Shown here in pieces: positions 7,420 through 17,700 of a DNA stretch of 33,213 nucleotides (positions within the stretch are counted from its first letter, which is position 1; the number at the start of each line of letters is the position of its first letter). Under the pieces are notes generated by a model. That model searched no databases and was not told where the DNA came from. It was given only the letters and a program-made list of their open reading frames with translations. The translations under genes and the position numbers were made by a program. This DNA is from Yaniella sp. (GTDB taxonomy: Bacteria; Actinomycetota; Actinomycetes; Actinomycetales; Micrococcaceae). The DNA is taken from positions 1 through 33,213 of the forward strand of contig NZ_JAKDKW010000019.1 in NCBI RefSeq assembly GCF_030453185.1. The letters are read 5' to 3'.

Positions 7420-8043
7420 GTGACTGAATCGTCCAACGCGCCACGCATGGCATCGGTAGATCCGGCCAACCGTGAAGACTACATCTACAACCGTTTGCTC
7501 AAAGAGCGCATTATCTGGCTCGGGTCAGAGGTTCGCGATGATAACGCGAATGCCATCGCATCCCAGATGCTGCTATTGAGCGCCGAAGACCCAGAGGCAG
7601 ATATCTTCCTCTACATCAACTCACCCGGTGGGTCAGTGACTGCAGGAATGGCTATCTATGACACCATGCAGTTGATTCCAAATGACGTGGTCACCGTAGC
7701 CACTGGTCTGGCCGCCTCCATGGGACAGTTCCTGCTGTCCTCGGGAACGCCAGGCAAGCGCTATGCCACCCCGCACGCACGTATCCTGATGCACCAGCCA
7801 TCCGGCGGCATCGGCGGTACTGAGTCGGACATTCGCATTCAAGCACAGCTGATCATGCACATGAAGCAGGTCATGTCTGAAATCACCGCGGAGCGAACCG
7901 GCCAGAGCCTTGAAACCATCCTAGAAGATAACTCCCGTGATAAATGGTTTACCGCTGAAGACGGATTGGAATACGGCTTCTTTGACCACATCGCCTCCGG
8001 TACCGCCTCAATGGTCGGTGGCGGCGGAATTGGCAATAAATAG
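7420..8043 (+). CDS. clpP1: ATP-dependent Clp protease proteolytic subunit, first paralogue
   Basis: A 207-residue ClpP serine peptidase. The catalytic triad is visible: Ser100 in [10 protein letters not shown], His125 in ILMHQPSGG and Asp174 in NSRDKWFT. ClpP forms a 14-subunit barrel; in actinobacteria two different rings (ClpP1 and ClpP2) usually make the active mixed complex, fed by ClpX or ClpC. The GTG at 7420 has GAAGGAAGG nine bases upstream. The first ~20 residues are likely a short propeptide or axial loop. It is followed 52 bases later by clpP2, probably in one transcript. The glycine-rich C-terminus (VGGGGIGNK) is slightly unusual. Which paralogue equals mycobacterial ClpP1 or ClpP2 is not certain from sequence alone; numbering follows gene order. 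Confidence 0.95.
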   Translation: MTESSNAPRMASVDPANREDYIYNRLLKERIIWLGSEVRDDNANAIASQMLLLSAEDPEADIFLYINSPGGSVTAGMAIYDTMQLIPNDVVTVATGLAASMGQFLLSSGTPGKRYATPHARILMHQPSGGIGGTESDIRIQAQLIMHMKQVMSEITAERTGQSLETILEDNSRDKWFTAEDGLEYGFFDHIASGTASMVGGGGIGNK

Positions 8044-8095
8044 TCGCCGGTAGCCAGTCGCGAATACTTATACGATTTTCCTTCAGGAGACTTTC

Positions 8096-8746
8096 ATGAA
8101 CCACGATATGCCACAGGGCACCCCGGCAACCCCGATGCCCTCAAACCGCTACATCTTGCCACAGTTCGAAGAACGTACACCCTACGGCTTCAAACGCCAG
8201 GATCCATATGCACGGTTGTTCGAAGACCGCATTATCTTCCTAGGCACTCAGGTCGATGACGCCTCTGCTGACGACGTCATGGCACAGCTGCTTGTCTTGG
8301 AAGCTATGGACTCGGACCGTGACATCACGCTGTACATCAACTCACCTGGTGGCTCATTCACCGCGATGACCGCGATCTATGACACCATGCAGTTTATTCG
8401 CCCAGAAATCCAGACCGTAGCGCTGGGGCAGACGGCATCGGCCGCTGCAGTACTGCTGGCAGCTGGTACACCAGGTAAACGCCTGGCGCTACCCAATGCC
8501 CGCGTACTCATCCACCAGCCATCAATGGGCGGCGACCGCGGTACAGCCACCGATCTGCAGATTCACGCAGACGAACTGCTTCGCATCCGTACCTGGATGG
8601 AAGAAATTCTGGCCAGCCACACTAACCGCACAGCGGACCAGGTTCGCGAAGATATTGATCGCGACAAATTCCTCTCGGCTGCAGGAGCCAAAGAATACGG
8701 CTTGGTTGACGAGGTACTGGAATCTCGCAAAAAAGACGCTGAGTAA
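8096..8746 (+). CDS. clpP2: ATP-dependent Clp protease proteolytic subunit, second paralogue
   Basis: A 216-residue ClpP. The triad is Ser115 (GQTASAAAV), His140 ([10 protein letters not shown]) and Asp190 (DIDRDKFLS). It differs clearly from the upstream paralogue, as expected for the obligate hetero-ring ClpP1P2 protease of actinobacteria. The ATG at 8096 has AGGAG six bases upstream (8085-8089). The first ~35 residues contain several prolines and are likely removed in maturation or form the axial loop. Transcription probably comes from the clpP1 promoter. A stable hairpin follows at 8763-8796, before clpX. Confidence 0.95.
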   Translation: MNHDMPQGTPATPMPSNRYILPQFEERTPYGFKRQDPYARLFEDRIIFLGTQVDDASADDVMAQLLVLEAMDSDRDITLYINSPGGSFTAMTAIYDTMQFIRPEIQTVALGQTASAAAVLLAAGTPGKRLALPNARVLIHQPSMGGDRGTATDLQIHADELLRIRTWMEEILASHTNRTADQVREDIDRDKFLSAAGAKEYGLVDEVLESRKKDAE

Positions 8747-8762
8747 CATGAGCCTCTGATAA

Positions 8763-8796
8763 TGATGGCGTTCCGCAATGCCGCGGGACGCCATCA
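8763..8796 (+). terminator. Hairpin between clpP2 and clpX (possible terminator or attenuator)
   Basis: TGATGGCGT (8763-8771) pairs with ACGCCATCA (8788-8796), extended by an inner CC/GG. There is no T run after it, so it could be a partial terminator, a processing site or an mRNA stabiliser rather than a full stop. Confidence 0.5.
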
Positions 8797-8919
8797 GTTC
8801 ATTAACGCCAATGCACAGGGTGACATCGGCGAATAAAGTTATCCACGCCTGGTGCAACCTCCCCAGGAACAGGCGCCCAACCAATTATGCTGGACTAGTA
8901 AGGCGCATAAGGAGATGAA

Positions 8920-10230
8920 ATGGCTCGAATCGGAGAATCGGCAGATCTGCTGAAGTGTTCTTTCTGTGGGAAAACACAGAAGCAGGTACGAAAGCTCATT
9001 GCAGGCCCCGGGGTCTACATTTGTGATGAGTGCATCGAGCTGTGCAACGAAATCATTGAAGAGGAACTGGCAGAGGTTACCGAAGGCGAAGATTTTACGC
9101 TGCCTACGCCGCAGGAAATCTACGCTCACCTCGACGAGTACGTGATCGGTCAGGATCGTTCCAAGGCTGCCTTGTCAGTTGCGGTATATAACCACTACAA
9201 GCGGGTCCACGCCCAAGACAATATTAAAGCTTCGATGCGCGAGTCATTTGGTACGGATGTTGACTTTAGTCACCTCGAGGATGTTGAAATTGGTAAATCC
9301 AACATCATGCTCGTAGGGCCTACTGGCTCTGGTAAAACGTATCTCGCGCAGACTCTGGCCCGGAAACTTGACGTGCCATTTATCGTTGCCGACGCAACGT
9401 CGCTCACTGAAGCAGGCTACGTCGGCGAAGATGTCGAGAACATTCTGCTCAAGCTTATTCAAGCCGCTGACAATGATGTGTCCAAGGCTGAGCAGGGCAT
9501 TATCTATATTGACGAGATTGACAAGATCTCACGCAAATCTGAGAACCCTTCTATAACTCGTGACGTCTCGGGTGAAGGCGTACAGCAATCACTGCTGAAA
9601 ATCCTTGAAGGTAGCGTGGCCTCGGTGCCACCACAAGGTGGACGCAAACACCCGCACCAGGAATTTTTACAGCTGGATACCTCCAACATTCTCTTTATTG
9701 TGGCAGGAGCGTTTGCGGGTCTCGAAGACATCATCGAAGCACGTGCCGGACACAAGGCCATCGGCTTTGGTGCGCCACTCAAAGTCGCTGGCCAAAACGA
9801 GAACCCGTCGTTTGCAGATGTTCGTCCAGATGACCTGGTGAAATTTGGTCTCATTCCAGAATTTGTTGGTCGCCTGCCGGTGATCACCGCTGTGGACCAC
9901 TTGGACGAAGCTTCATTGATCAAGGTGCTGACTGAACCGCGCAACGCGCTGATCAAGCAATACCAGAAGATGTTCGCACTCGATGGTGTCCAACTGCACT
10001 TTGAAGAAGACGCTCTAAAAGCGATTGTTGCGAAAGCAGAAGACCGGGGAACCGGTGCTCGCGGCTTGAGATCTATCATTGAAGACGTACTGCAGCCGAT
10101 CATGTTCGATCTACCATCGCGCGACGACGTCGCAGAGGTAACGATTACCGGTGGAACCGTTGACGGCACGGGACAACCCGTCATGGTCCCACACGAAGTA
10201 GAGCGAAAACGTCGCAATAAATCCGCATAA
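8920..10230 (+). CDS. clpX: ATP-dependent Clp protease ATP-binding subunit ClpX
   Basis: A 436-residue AAA+ unfoldase that recognises tagged substrates and threads them into ClpP. The N-terminal zinc-binding domain has Cys13, Cys16, Cys35 and Cys38. Walker A is GPTGSGKT (133-140), the GYVG pore loop is at 166-169, Walker B is IIYIDEID (194-201), the RKH-type loop is GGRKHPHQE and sensor 2 is GTGARGLRS. The ATG at 8920 has AAGGAG five bases upstream. A TATGCT at 8886-8891 could be a -10 for a gene-specific promoter. The next gene starts 9 bases after the stop with its ribosome site overlapping the stop codon, so the two are likely co-transcribed. Length and motifs are fully normal. Confidence 0.97.
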   Translation: MARIGESADLLKCSFCGKTQKQVRKLIAGPGVYICDECIELCNEIIEEELAEVTEGEDFTLPTPQEIYAHLDEYVIGQDRSKAALSVAVYNHYKRVHAQDNIKASMRESFGTDVDFSHLEDVEIGKSNIMLVGPTGSGKTYLAQTLARKLDVPFIVADATSLTEAGYVGEDVENILLKLIQAADNDVSKAEQGIIYIDEIDKISRKSENPSITRDVSGEGVQQSLLKILEGSVASVPPQGGRKHPHQEFLQLDTSNILFIVAGAFAGLEDIIEARAGHKAIGFGAPLKVAGQNENPSFADVRPDDLVKFGLIPEFVGRLPVITAVDHLDEASLIKVLTEPRNALIKQYQKMFALDGVQLHFEEDALKAIVAKAEDRGTGARGLRSIIEDVLQPIMFDLPSRDDVAEVTITGGTVDGTGQPVMVPHEVERKRRNKSA

Positions 10231-10239
10231 GGAGAAGCC

Positions 10240-10848
10240 TTGTCACAGACTGTAAAGTTTTGGTTCGACCCAGCCTGCCCATTCGCATGGATCACCTCGC
10301 GCTGGATCCGCGAAGTAGAAGAAGTCCGCGATATCACGGTTGATTTTAACGTTATCTCGTTGGGTGTCCTCAACGAAAGTAAAGACGACCCCAACAACCC
10401 AGAAACCCACAAGAAATGGCAGGGTGCGCGTGCAGCGCTAGCCGTTCGTGAGCGCCACGGTGCAGAAAAAGTTGCCGACTTCTATACTGCAGCCGGTACT
10501 CGCATCCACAATAAAGGCTACGGTCTTGATGACTACGAAGCAGCGCTATCCGAAGCATTAGACGAAATCGGTGTCGATGACGCCGCAGAAATCCTCGAAG
10601 AATCCCAAAAGGAAACCTACGACCAGGGCCTTCGTGATTCCACGAAGGCCGCACTGTCACTTGTAGGCGACGATGTGGGCACCCCGATCATTGCGATCGG
10701 AGACTCCGCATTCTTCGGACCGGTTATGACACGTATCCCACGCGGTGAACAAGCCGGGAAGATCTGGGACGGTTTTGCCGCCCTCGTTGACTTCCCCTAC
10801 TTCTATGAACTGAAACGGTCTCGCAACACCGACATTGATTTCAGCTAA
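10240..10848 (+). CDS. DsbA-fold protein of the mycothiol-dependent nitroreductase (Rv2466c) family, with atypical CPFA site
   Basis: A 202-residue thioredoxin/DsbA-like protein. The order [16 protein letters not shown] at the N-terminus, the IHN motif mid-protein, and GTPIIAI, FFGPV and [11 protein letters not shown] near the C-terminus closely resemble mycobacterial Rv2466c, as remembered from the family. Rv2466c uses CPWC and mycothiol as electron donor. Here the site is C13-P-F-A16: the second, resolving cysteine is alanine, leaving one active-site thiol that would need a mixed disulfide with mycothiol or a different chemistry. The TTG start at 10240 is supported by AAGGAG five bases upstream, overlapping the clpX stop. 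It sits at the end of the clpX transcript, before a strong terminator. Assignment to the family is confident; activity is not. Confidence 0.85.
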   Translation: MSQTVKFWFDPACPFAWITSRWIREVEEVRDITVDFNVISLGVLNESKDDPNNPETHKKWQGARAALAVRERHGAEKVADFYTAAGTRIHNKGYGLDDYEAALSEALDEIGVDDAAEILEESQKETYDQGLRDSTKAALSLVGDDVGTPIIAIGDSAFFGPVMTRIPRGEQAGKIWDGFAALVDFPYFYELKRSRNTDIDFS

Positions 10849-10865
10849 CTCACGTCGCGATAGAA

Positions 10866-10899
10866 TTTTGCCCCAATGGTTCAAACCATTGGGGCAAAA
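10866..10899. terminator. Strong bidirectional terminator between clpX operon and valS
   Basis: A perfect 15-bp stem (10866-10880 with 10885-10899) with a 4-base loop is flanked by T runs on one strand and A runs on the other. It sits between two convergent genes and can terminate both. Confidence 0.93.
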
Positions 10900-10915
10900 C
10901 TGTATCTAGGTGAGA

Positions 10916-13582
10916 CTACTCGGCGTCGGCCAGTGAAACCTGTGTCAGACGGAGATCGACAATTTCATCATCTTCCGTTGTGACAGCCTCACCCTGTTCC
11001 AGGTTGAGCTCGCTGACATTGCCGGCAGCACGCAGGTCATCAAGACCCGCCTGCAATTCTTCGATCCGTGCCTCGGTAGTCGTGATCGTCGCGGAGAGGA
11101 CCTCGGTACGTTGTTTGACCTTGGCATCAGACTTTGCTTTACGAATCCGCGAGATAGCGCGCGTCACCGTTGTTAAGACGTCCGCGTCACCTGAAGTAGC
11201 GGCTTGCGCAATTCCGCCCAGCTGGTTTTCAAGACCTGGCCAAGCCTGTTCGTGGACTGAGCCCTTACGCCACCAGGACCATACCTCGTCGGTCGCAAAC
11301 GGCAGGAATGGAGCCAACAGTCTGAGCAACGCATCCAGTGCAGTTGCCAACGTAGCTACGACTGATGCCTGTTCGGCTTCACCTCGGGAACCGTATGCGC
11401 GGTCCTTAATGAGCTCAATGTAGTCATCCGTGAAGTGCCAGAAGAAGGTCTCCACCAGATTTAGGGTTCGAGCGTAATCGTATTTCTCGAACGCACGCGT
11501 CGCCGGAACGATTGCCTCATGCAACTGCGCCAAGAGTGACTGATCCAGTGGATGACTAATCACGTTGGCATCAGCAGCACTGGTCACAATCTTGTCTTCC
11601 GTCGCGCCTAGATTCAGCGCAAACTTCGAAGCGTTCAAGAGTTTGATTGCCAGACGGCGACCAATCTTCATTTGGTTGACTTCATACGCCGTATCAGCAC
11701 CAAGACGAGCAGACGCAGCCCAATAGCGCACAGCATCGGAGCCGAACTGATCCAAAATATCCGATGGGACAACGACGTTGCCCTTGGACTTGGACATCTT
11801 CTGGCGCTGCGGATCCAGGACCCACCCGGATAGCGCAGTGTGTTTCCAAGGCACCGTGTTTTGCAGCTGATCGGCACGAACCACGGTGGAGAACAGCCAG
11901 GTTCGGATGATGTCGTGACCCTGTGGGCGCAGGTCGAATGGAAACACATTGGCGAAGTAGTCCTCGTCTTTGGACCACTGGCCAATGATCTGCGGGGTCA
12001 AGGACGACGTCGCCCAGGTATCCAACACATCAGGATCCCCCGTAAAGCCACCTGGAACATCACGTTGGTCGGCGGTAAAGCCCTCAGGAACATCGTCGAC
12101 TGGATCAACCGGCAGCTGCGCATCGGATGGAACAATCGGATTGTCATAGTCGATATTCCCCTGATCATCAAGGCGGTACCACAGTGGGATAGCCACACCG
12201 AAAACACGCTGACGGGAAACGAGCCAGTCACCGGTCAGGTTCTCAACCCAGTTCGTATAGCGCGACTGCATGAAGCCTGGATGCCATTCCAGTTCGTTGC
12301 CGCGCTCCGTGAGCTTATGACGTAGCTCCGCGTCACGGCCGCCGTTTCGTAGGTACCACTGACGTGACGTGACGATCTCGAGTGGCTTATCGCCTTTTTC
12401 GAAGAAGTTCACCGCGTGGGTGATCTTTTCGGGTTCACCGTCGAGCAGGTCTGCGCCTTCGAGCATCTCGATGACGGCTTTTTGCGCGGAGAAGACAGTT
12501 TTGCCGGCAACTGCTGCATAGTTGGTCGCACCGCGTTCGGAGGTGATCCATTCTGGTGTGTCACGAGCAAAGCGTCCGTCGCGTCCAATGAGTGTGCGCG
12601 TTGGGAGTTGCAGCTCGCGCCACCAGGTGATGTCGTTCTGGTCGCCGAAGGTACACACCATAGCAATACCGGCACCCTTATCCGGCTGAGCCAGCTCGTG
12701 GGGGTACACCTCAACTTGAACATCAAAGAGGGGAGACGTCACGGTCTTTCCGAAGAGGTGCTTAGAGCGGTCGTCCTCGGGATGTGCGACCAACGCTGAA
12801 CAAGCCGGCAGCAGTTCTGGACGCGTGGTCTCAATGAAAATCTCCGACCCGTCATCGGCATAGAAGGCATACCGGTAGTAGGCGCCGGGTACTTCTCTAT
12901 CTTCCAGCTCGGCTTGGGCCACGGCGGTCTGGAAACTGACATCCCACATAGTTGGAGCTTCGGCATTGTAGGCATGCCCATCGGCTAAGTTCTGCAAGAA
13001 AGCCCGCTGGGAAACTTCGCGAGAGTGCGCATCAATGGTGCGGTAGGAGAGATCCCAGTCCACCGACAGACCCAACTGGGTGAAGAGCTGTTCGTAAATG
13101 ACTTCATCATCACGGGATTGCGCCAAGCATAGCTCGATGAAGTTCTGACGGGAAACAACATCCCAGTCTCGACGATTCTTAGCGGGTTTTTCAGGTGGCT
13201 GATAGTTCGGATCGTAGGGCACACTGGTGTCGGTGCGCACCCCGAAGAAGTTTTGTACGCGACGCTCGGTCGGCAACCCATTGTCATCCCACCCCATCGG
13301 GTAAAAGACGTTCTTACCGCACATCCGCATAAACCGAGCAATCACATCAGTTTGGGTATACGAAAAGACGTGGCCCACGTGCAGTGAACCAGATGCCGTG
13401 GGTGGGGGAGTGTCGATCGAGAACACATCGTTGCGAGTGGTGTTTGGATCAAACGCATACACTCGGTTTTCAGCCCACCGGGCGTTGAATTTGTCTTCGA
13501 GTCCTTCGAGTCCAACTCGATCAGGAACATTTACCGTTTTGGGCGTGTCTGTGCCCATCTCATTTTCAGCCATGGCCACCAT
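10916..13582 (-). CDS. valS: Valyl-tRNA synthetase
   Basis: A class I aminoacyl-tRNA synthetase of 888 residues that charges tRNA-Val. The HIGH motif is HVGH (68-71) in TPPPTASGSLHVGH; the KMSKS motif is at 595-599; an editing (CP1) domain lies between them and the anticodon-binding domain follows. The segment after HIGH reads MGWDDNGLPTERRVQ, the form typical of many Micrococcales ValRS, rather than the TDHAGIATQ of E. coli. The C-terminal arm (about 830-888) has a short coiled coil. Start is uncertain: ATG at 13582 lacks a ribosome site but has GAATAT 6 bases before it (possible leaderless start); ATG at 13573 is the alternative. No T-box precedes it, unlike ileS. It is divergent from the SDR gene. 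Confidence 0.95.
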   Translation of the reverse strand: MVAMAENEMGTDTPKTVNVPDRVGLEGLEDKFNARWAENRVYAFDPNTTRNDVFSIDTPPPTASGSLHVGHVFSYTQTDVIARFMRMCGKNVFYPMGWDDNGLPTERRVQNFFGVRTDTSVPYDPNYQPPEKPAKNRRDWDVVSRQNFIELCLAQSRDDEVIYEQLFTQLGLSVDWDLSYRTIDAHSREVSQRAFLQNLADGHAYNAEAPTMWDVSFQTAVAQAELEDREVPGAYYRYAFYADDGSEIFIETTRPELLPACSALVAHPEDDRSKHLFGKTVTSPLFDVQVEVYPHELAQPDKGAGIAMVCTFGDQNDITWWRELQLPTRTLIGRDGRFARDTPEWITSERGATNYAAVAGKTVFSAQKAVIEMLEGADLLDGEPEKITHAVNFFEKGDKPLEIVTSRQWYLRNGGRDAELRHKLTERGNELEWHPGFMQSRYTNWVENLTGDWLVSRQRVFGVAIPLWYRLDDQGNIDYDNPIVPSDAQLPVDPVDDVPEGFTADQRDVPGGFTGDPDVLDTWATSSLTPQIIGQWSKDEDYFANVFPFDLRPQGHDIIRTWLFSTVVRADQLQNTVPWKHTALSGWVLDPQRQKMSKSKGNVVVPSDILDQFGSDAVRYWAASARLGADTAYEVNQMKIGRRLAIKLLNASKFALNLGATEDKIVTSAADANVISHPLDQSLLAQLHEAIVPATRAFEKYDYARTLNLVETFFWHFTDDYIELIKDRAYGSRGEAEQASVVATLATALDALLRLLAPFLPFATDEVWSWWRKGSVHEQAWPGLENQLGGIAQAATSGDADVLTTVTRAISRIRKAKSDAKVKQRTEVLSATITTTEARIEELQAGLDDLRAAGNVSELNLEQGEAVTTEDDEIVDLRLTQVSLADAE

Positions 13583-13666
13583 TGTTTCATATTCGCAGGA
13601 CAGTTCTGGCCTCTGACAACATCGTAGAGATCGATATTTGCCAACTCGTGTTTTAGGGTTGACTCC

Positions 13667-14446
13667 ATGAGTGATTCACAGCGTTCTGCCCTTGTTACCG
13701 GTGCGACCTCGGGTATCGGTCGCGCAACCGCCAAAAAGCTTATTTCTGATGGATGGACCGTCTTCGCTGCCGGACGACGTCAACAGCAACTTGAGACGCT
13801 TGCCACCGAGTGTGAGCAACTGCCGGGCAGACTGGTGCTCGTGGCCACGGATGTTACCGACAATGCATCGATCGATGCGCTGTTCTCAACGGTTGAGGCG
13901 GCCGGCGGCGTCGACACCATCCTCAATATTGCCGGGGGCGCACTGGGTGCGGAGTCTATCGCTGATGCCAACATCGACGATTGGCGGTGGATGATCGAAA
14001 CCAACGTACTGGGCTCATTGCGCATTATTCAAAAGTTCCTGCCGATGCTGCGAGCACACGGTGAGGGGACCATTCTGAACCTCACATCAACAGCCGGTGT
14101 CGTCGCCTACGAGGGCGGCGGGGGATACAACGCCGCAAAATTCGGTCAGCACGCGCTGACCGGAGCCCTACGCTTAGAAGAAGCCGAACACAATATTCGT
14201 GTGGTCGAAGTACTGCCGGGATTGGTCAAGACGGAGGAGTTTGCCTCTAAGCGGATGCGCGGTGATGAGTCCAAAGCAGCTAATGTTTATGCCGGTGTTT
14301 CAAAACCGTTGACCGCCGATGACGTCGCTGATGTGTGCTCCTATGCCGTGAATTTGCCGCATCACATCAACCTGGATGAAATTGTGATGCGTCCCGTCAA
14401 ACAAGCCGCCCAGCATAAATTGATTCGTGATGAGGGCACATTGTGA
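13667..14446 (+). CDS. Short-chain dehydrogenase/reductase (SDR, classical type)
   Basis: A 259-residue Rossmann-fold oxidoreductase. The cofactor motif TGATSGIGRA is at 11-20, the structural NIAGG motif in the middle, and the catalytic residues are Ser141, Tyr154 and Lys158 (YNAAK). The Arg-rich stretch after the second strand (AAGRRQQQ) favours NADP(H). The sequence is in the YdfG-like group of SDRs, which act on 3-hydroxy acids or other small carbonyls; the true substrate cannot be read. The ATG at 13667 has AGGG eight bases upstream. It is divergent from valS with only 84 bases between starts, and a hairpin follows its stop. No functional tie to its neighbours is apparent. Confidence 0.88.
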   Translation: MSDSQRSALVTGATSGIGRATAKKLISDGWTVFAAGRRQQQLETLATECEQLPGRLVLVATDVTDNASIDALFSTVEAAGGVDTILNIAGGALGAESIADANIDDWRWMIETNVLGSLRIIQKFLPMLRAHGEGTILNLTSTAGVVAYEGGGGYNAAKFGQHALTGALRLEEAEHNIRVVEVLPGLVKTEEFASKRMRGDESKAANVYAGVSKPLTADDVADVCSYAVNLPHHINLDEIVMRPVKQAAQHKLIRDEGTL

Positions 14447-14448
14447 AA

Positions 14449-14492
14449 AACTGCGTTGGCAGGATCGGACGAACACCCGCCAGACTGCAGTT
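14449..14492 (+). terminator. Hairpin after the SDR gene
   Basis: AACTGC (14449-14454) with GCAGTT (14487-14492) and, inside, TGGC with GCCA form an imperfect stem just after the SDR stop. There is no T tract, so termination is uncertain. Confidence 0.35.
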
Positions 14493-14571
14493 ATTGGACT
14501 TGTCATCCCGTCGCTGAAAACGTGGAAGACGACGTAGAGGCGCTTGTTGAAATTGTTGTAAGCTAGGGATG

Positions 14572-14756
14572 ATTGCGCAACGATCCGACCATCATCGGGG
14601 AGTGCTTCGGAAGAACGGCGTCAGCCTAGTAGAACCGAACGGGTCAGCCCGATACAGCTGCAATAAGCGATCTTGGGTCCCAAGATAAGCAGGGTGGTAC
14701 CGCGCCAAAGGCGTCCTTGCAGACCGAGTGACGAAGTCGATGCAAGGAAGGTAACT
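14572..14756 (+). promoter_or_regulatory. Translational T-box riboswitch (ultrashort Stem I) controlling ileS
   Basis: The region has all parts of the actinobacterial class of T-box that controls translation. A very short Stem I (CCGA 14585-14588 / TCGG 14595-14598) exposes the loop CCATCA with specifier AUC (Ile, 14591-14593). Stem III is formed by ATCTTG/CAAGAT (14670-14686). The T-box bulge AGGGTGGTACCGCG starts at 14691, with UGGU for pairing to the tRNA acceptor end. Downstream, TCCTTGCA (14714-14721) pairs perfectly with TGCAAGGA (14741-14748), hiding the ribosome site AAGGAAGG (14744-14751). Uncharged tRNA-Ile should stabilise the alternative fold and free the site. Known class; this instance is read from sequence. 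Confidence 0.95.
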
Positions 14757-17700
14757 GTGTACCCTCTGGCAAGTTCCCAACAAGGGTGGGTCAAATCTGG
14801 TTCCACCCCCTCTACGCCCAATCTGCCCACGATCGAAGAATCGATTCTCAAATACTGGGATGAAGACGGCACCTTCAAAGCATCGATAGAGAACCGTCCA
14901 GCAGAAGTGGACGGCGAGAACAACGAATTCGTGTTCTACGACGGCCCACCGTTTGCCAATGGTCTGCCACACTATGGCCACCTGTTGACCAGCTACGTCA
15001 AAGACTTGGTCGCCCGCTATCAGACTCAACAGGGCCGCCGGGTGGAACGCCGTTTCGGTTGGGATACCCACGGGCTCCCCGCCGAGCTCGAGGCCATGAA
15101 ACAGCTAGGTATGACTGACAAGGCCGAAATTGAAGAAATGGGCATCGATAAGTTTAACGATGCCTGCCGCGCTTCGGTGTTGGAATACACCAAAGAGTGG
15201 GAACAATACATCAACCGCATGGCACGCTGGGCCGACTTCGAAAATGACTATAAGACCCTGAATCCGTCGTTTATGGAATCGGTCATCTGGGCGTTCAAAA
15301 CCTTGCACGAGCGCGACCTAACATACCGCGGTTTCCGTGTCCTTCCATACTGCTGGAATGACGAAACCCCGCTGTCAAACCACGAACTGCGGATGGACGA
15401 CGACGTCTACAAAATGCGTCAGGACCCGTCGGTCACCGTTCAATTTACGATTACCGGCCTACCACGTGATGCAGAGCTGATCCCAAACGGCGGCGCCACC
15501 CAGGAAATCGCTGAGTCCCTCAAAGGTGTGGGCGTACTGGCCTGGACCACTACGCCCTGGACGCTTCCGACCAACTTCTCTGTGGCCGCCGGCCCAGACA
15601 TCGATTACGCAGTGGTCCCGGTTGCCGCAGCCGAAGTGGATACCTTCAGTACGCAAAGGGTCCTGTTGGCCACCGACCGGGTTGGTGCACATGCCAAAGC
15701 ACTGGGCTATGCGGATGCCGAAGCCGCCGCCGCCGAAATTACTGCCACCTACACCGGTTCACAACTGGCCGGCCTGGTCTATGAGCCACTGTTCACCTAC
15801 TTTGTCGATGCTGAAACGTACGGCACCGAAAACGCCTTCCGTATCCTGGCCGACGACTATGTTTCGACCGAAGACGGTACCGGCCTGGTACACCAGGCAC
15901 CCGCCTACGGTGAAGAAGACCAGCGGGTCAATGAAGCTCACGGTATCCCCGTAGTCCTGTCCGTGGATGAGGGCGCAAAATTCCTGCCACTTTTCGGTGA
16001 TGAAACCGTCGGTGGCGGCGCACTGAAAGATATCGCCGGCGTCCAAGTGTTCGAAGCCAACCGCACTATCATTCGGGCATTGCGCGCGCAGGGCTCACTG
16101 CTGACTGAACAGTCCTATGAGCACTCCTACCCGCACTGCTGGCGTTGCCGCACACCGTTGATCTACCGTGCTATTACCTCCTGGTATGTCAAAGTCACCG
16201 AATTCAAAGACGACATGTTGCGCCACAACGAAGAGATCAACTGGATCCCGGGCAACGTGAAGCACGGCCAGTTCGGCAAATGGCTGGAAAACGCTCGAGA
16301 CTGGTCGATTTCCAGAAACCGCTACTGGGGTTCACCCATCCCCGTATGGGAATCCGATGACCCAAACTACCCGCGACTTGAGGTCTACGGCTCCCTCGAC
16401 GAAATCCAAGAAGCCTTCGGCGAGCTACCACGCAACGCCGAGGGCGAGATCGACCTGCACCGCCCCTGGATCGACGAACTGGTCCGACCAAACCCCGATG
16501 ACCCAACCGGTAAATCGATGATGCGCCGCGTTGAAGACGTCTTGGATGTATGGTTCGACTCCGGTTCTATGCCCTATGCCCAGGTGCATTACCCGATGCA
16601 GCATAAGGAATGGTTCGACACCCACAACCCCGCGGACTTCATCGTTGAATACATTGGCCAAACTCGGGGCTGGTTCTACACGATGCACGTGCTGGGCACC
16701 GCCCTGTTCAACCGCCCGGCATTCAAAAACGTGATCTCTCACGGCATCGTGCTCGGCTCGGACGGCAACAAGATGTCCAAGTCGCTGCAGAACTACCCTG
16801 ATGTCAACGAGGTGCTGGACCGTGACGGGTCCGACGCCATGCGCTGGTTCCTCATGGCTTCACCCATTCTGCGCGGTGGCAACTTGATCGTCACAGAAGA
16901 GGGCATTCGCGAAGCCGCCCGCCAGGCCATTTTGCCGGCCTGGAACGTGTGGCACTTCTTTAGCCTCTACGCCAACTCAGCCACCGATGGCGGTAACCGT
17001 CCGGGTGGTTACGAAGCGCAATTGCGTTACGAATCTACCGACCCACTGGACCAGTACATTCTGGCCGCTACCGGCACGATGCTGCGCGACGTAAAGGCCG
17101 CACTGGACGACTACAACGTTTCCGCTGCCACTGACACCATTCGTACCTACATGGATACGATGACGAACTGGTACATTCGCCGTTCGCGTCAGCGGTTCTT
17201 CGCCGAAGATACTCAGGCGTTGGACACCCTCTACACCGTGCTCGAAGCCTTCTCCCGCGCGGCAGCACCGCTTATGCCGCTTGTGGCAGAGGAAGTATGG
17301 CGTGGTCTGACCGGTGGCCGCTCGGTGCACCTGACCGATTACCCGGATGCTGACTTGTTCCCATCCGGTGACGACGCCGTCGCACTGCAAGAAACGATGG
17401 AACTGGTACGTACGATCGCTTCTTCGGCGTCATCACTTCGAAAAGGCGCGAACCGTCGCGTCCGTTTGCCGCTGGCCGAGCTGACCGTCGTTGTACCGCA
17501 CGTTGAACGTTTCACGCAGGCATTTACCGACATCCTGTCGGATGAGCTGAACCTGAAGAGCGTTAAGCTCGTGGACGTGGCCAACACCTCGGCAGAAGAC
17601 TTCGGTATCTCCCAGCAACTGACCGTCAATGCCCGAGCCGCCGGACCACGCCTAGGCAAGGACGTTCAAACCGTCATCAAAGCCTCCAAATCTGACGACT

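Noticed and set aside
9504-10412. 302-codon minus-strand open frame
   Set aside because: It lies opposite clpX and the following gene; it is a codon-bias shadow with Ser/Arg/Thr-rich text and no motif.
14673-14756. In-frame ATG extension of ileS by 28 codons
   Set aside because: It lies inside the T-box riboswitch; the ribosome site and sequestering helix point to GTG at 14757.
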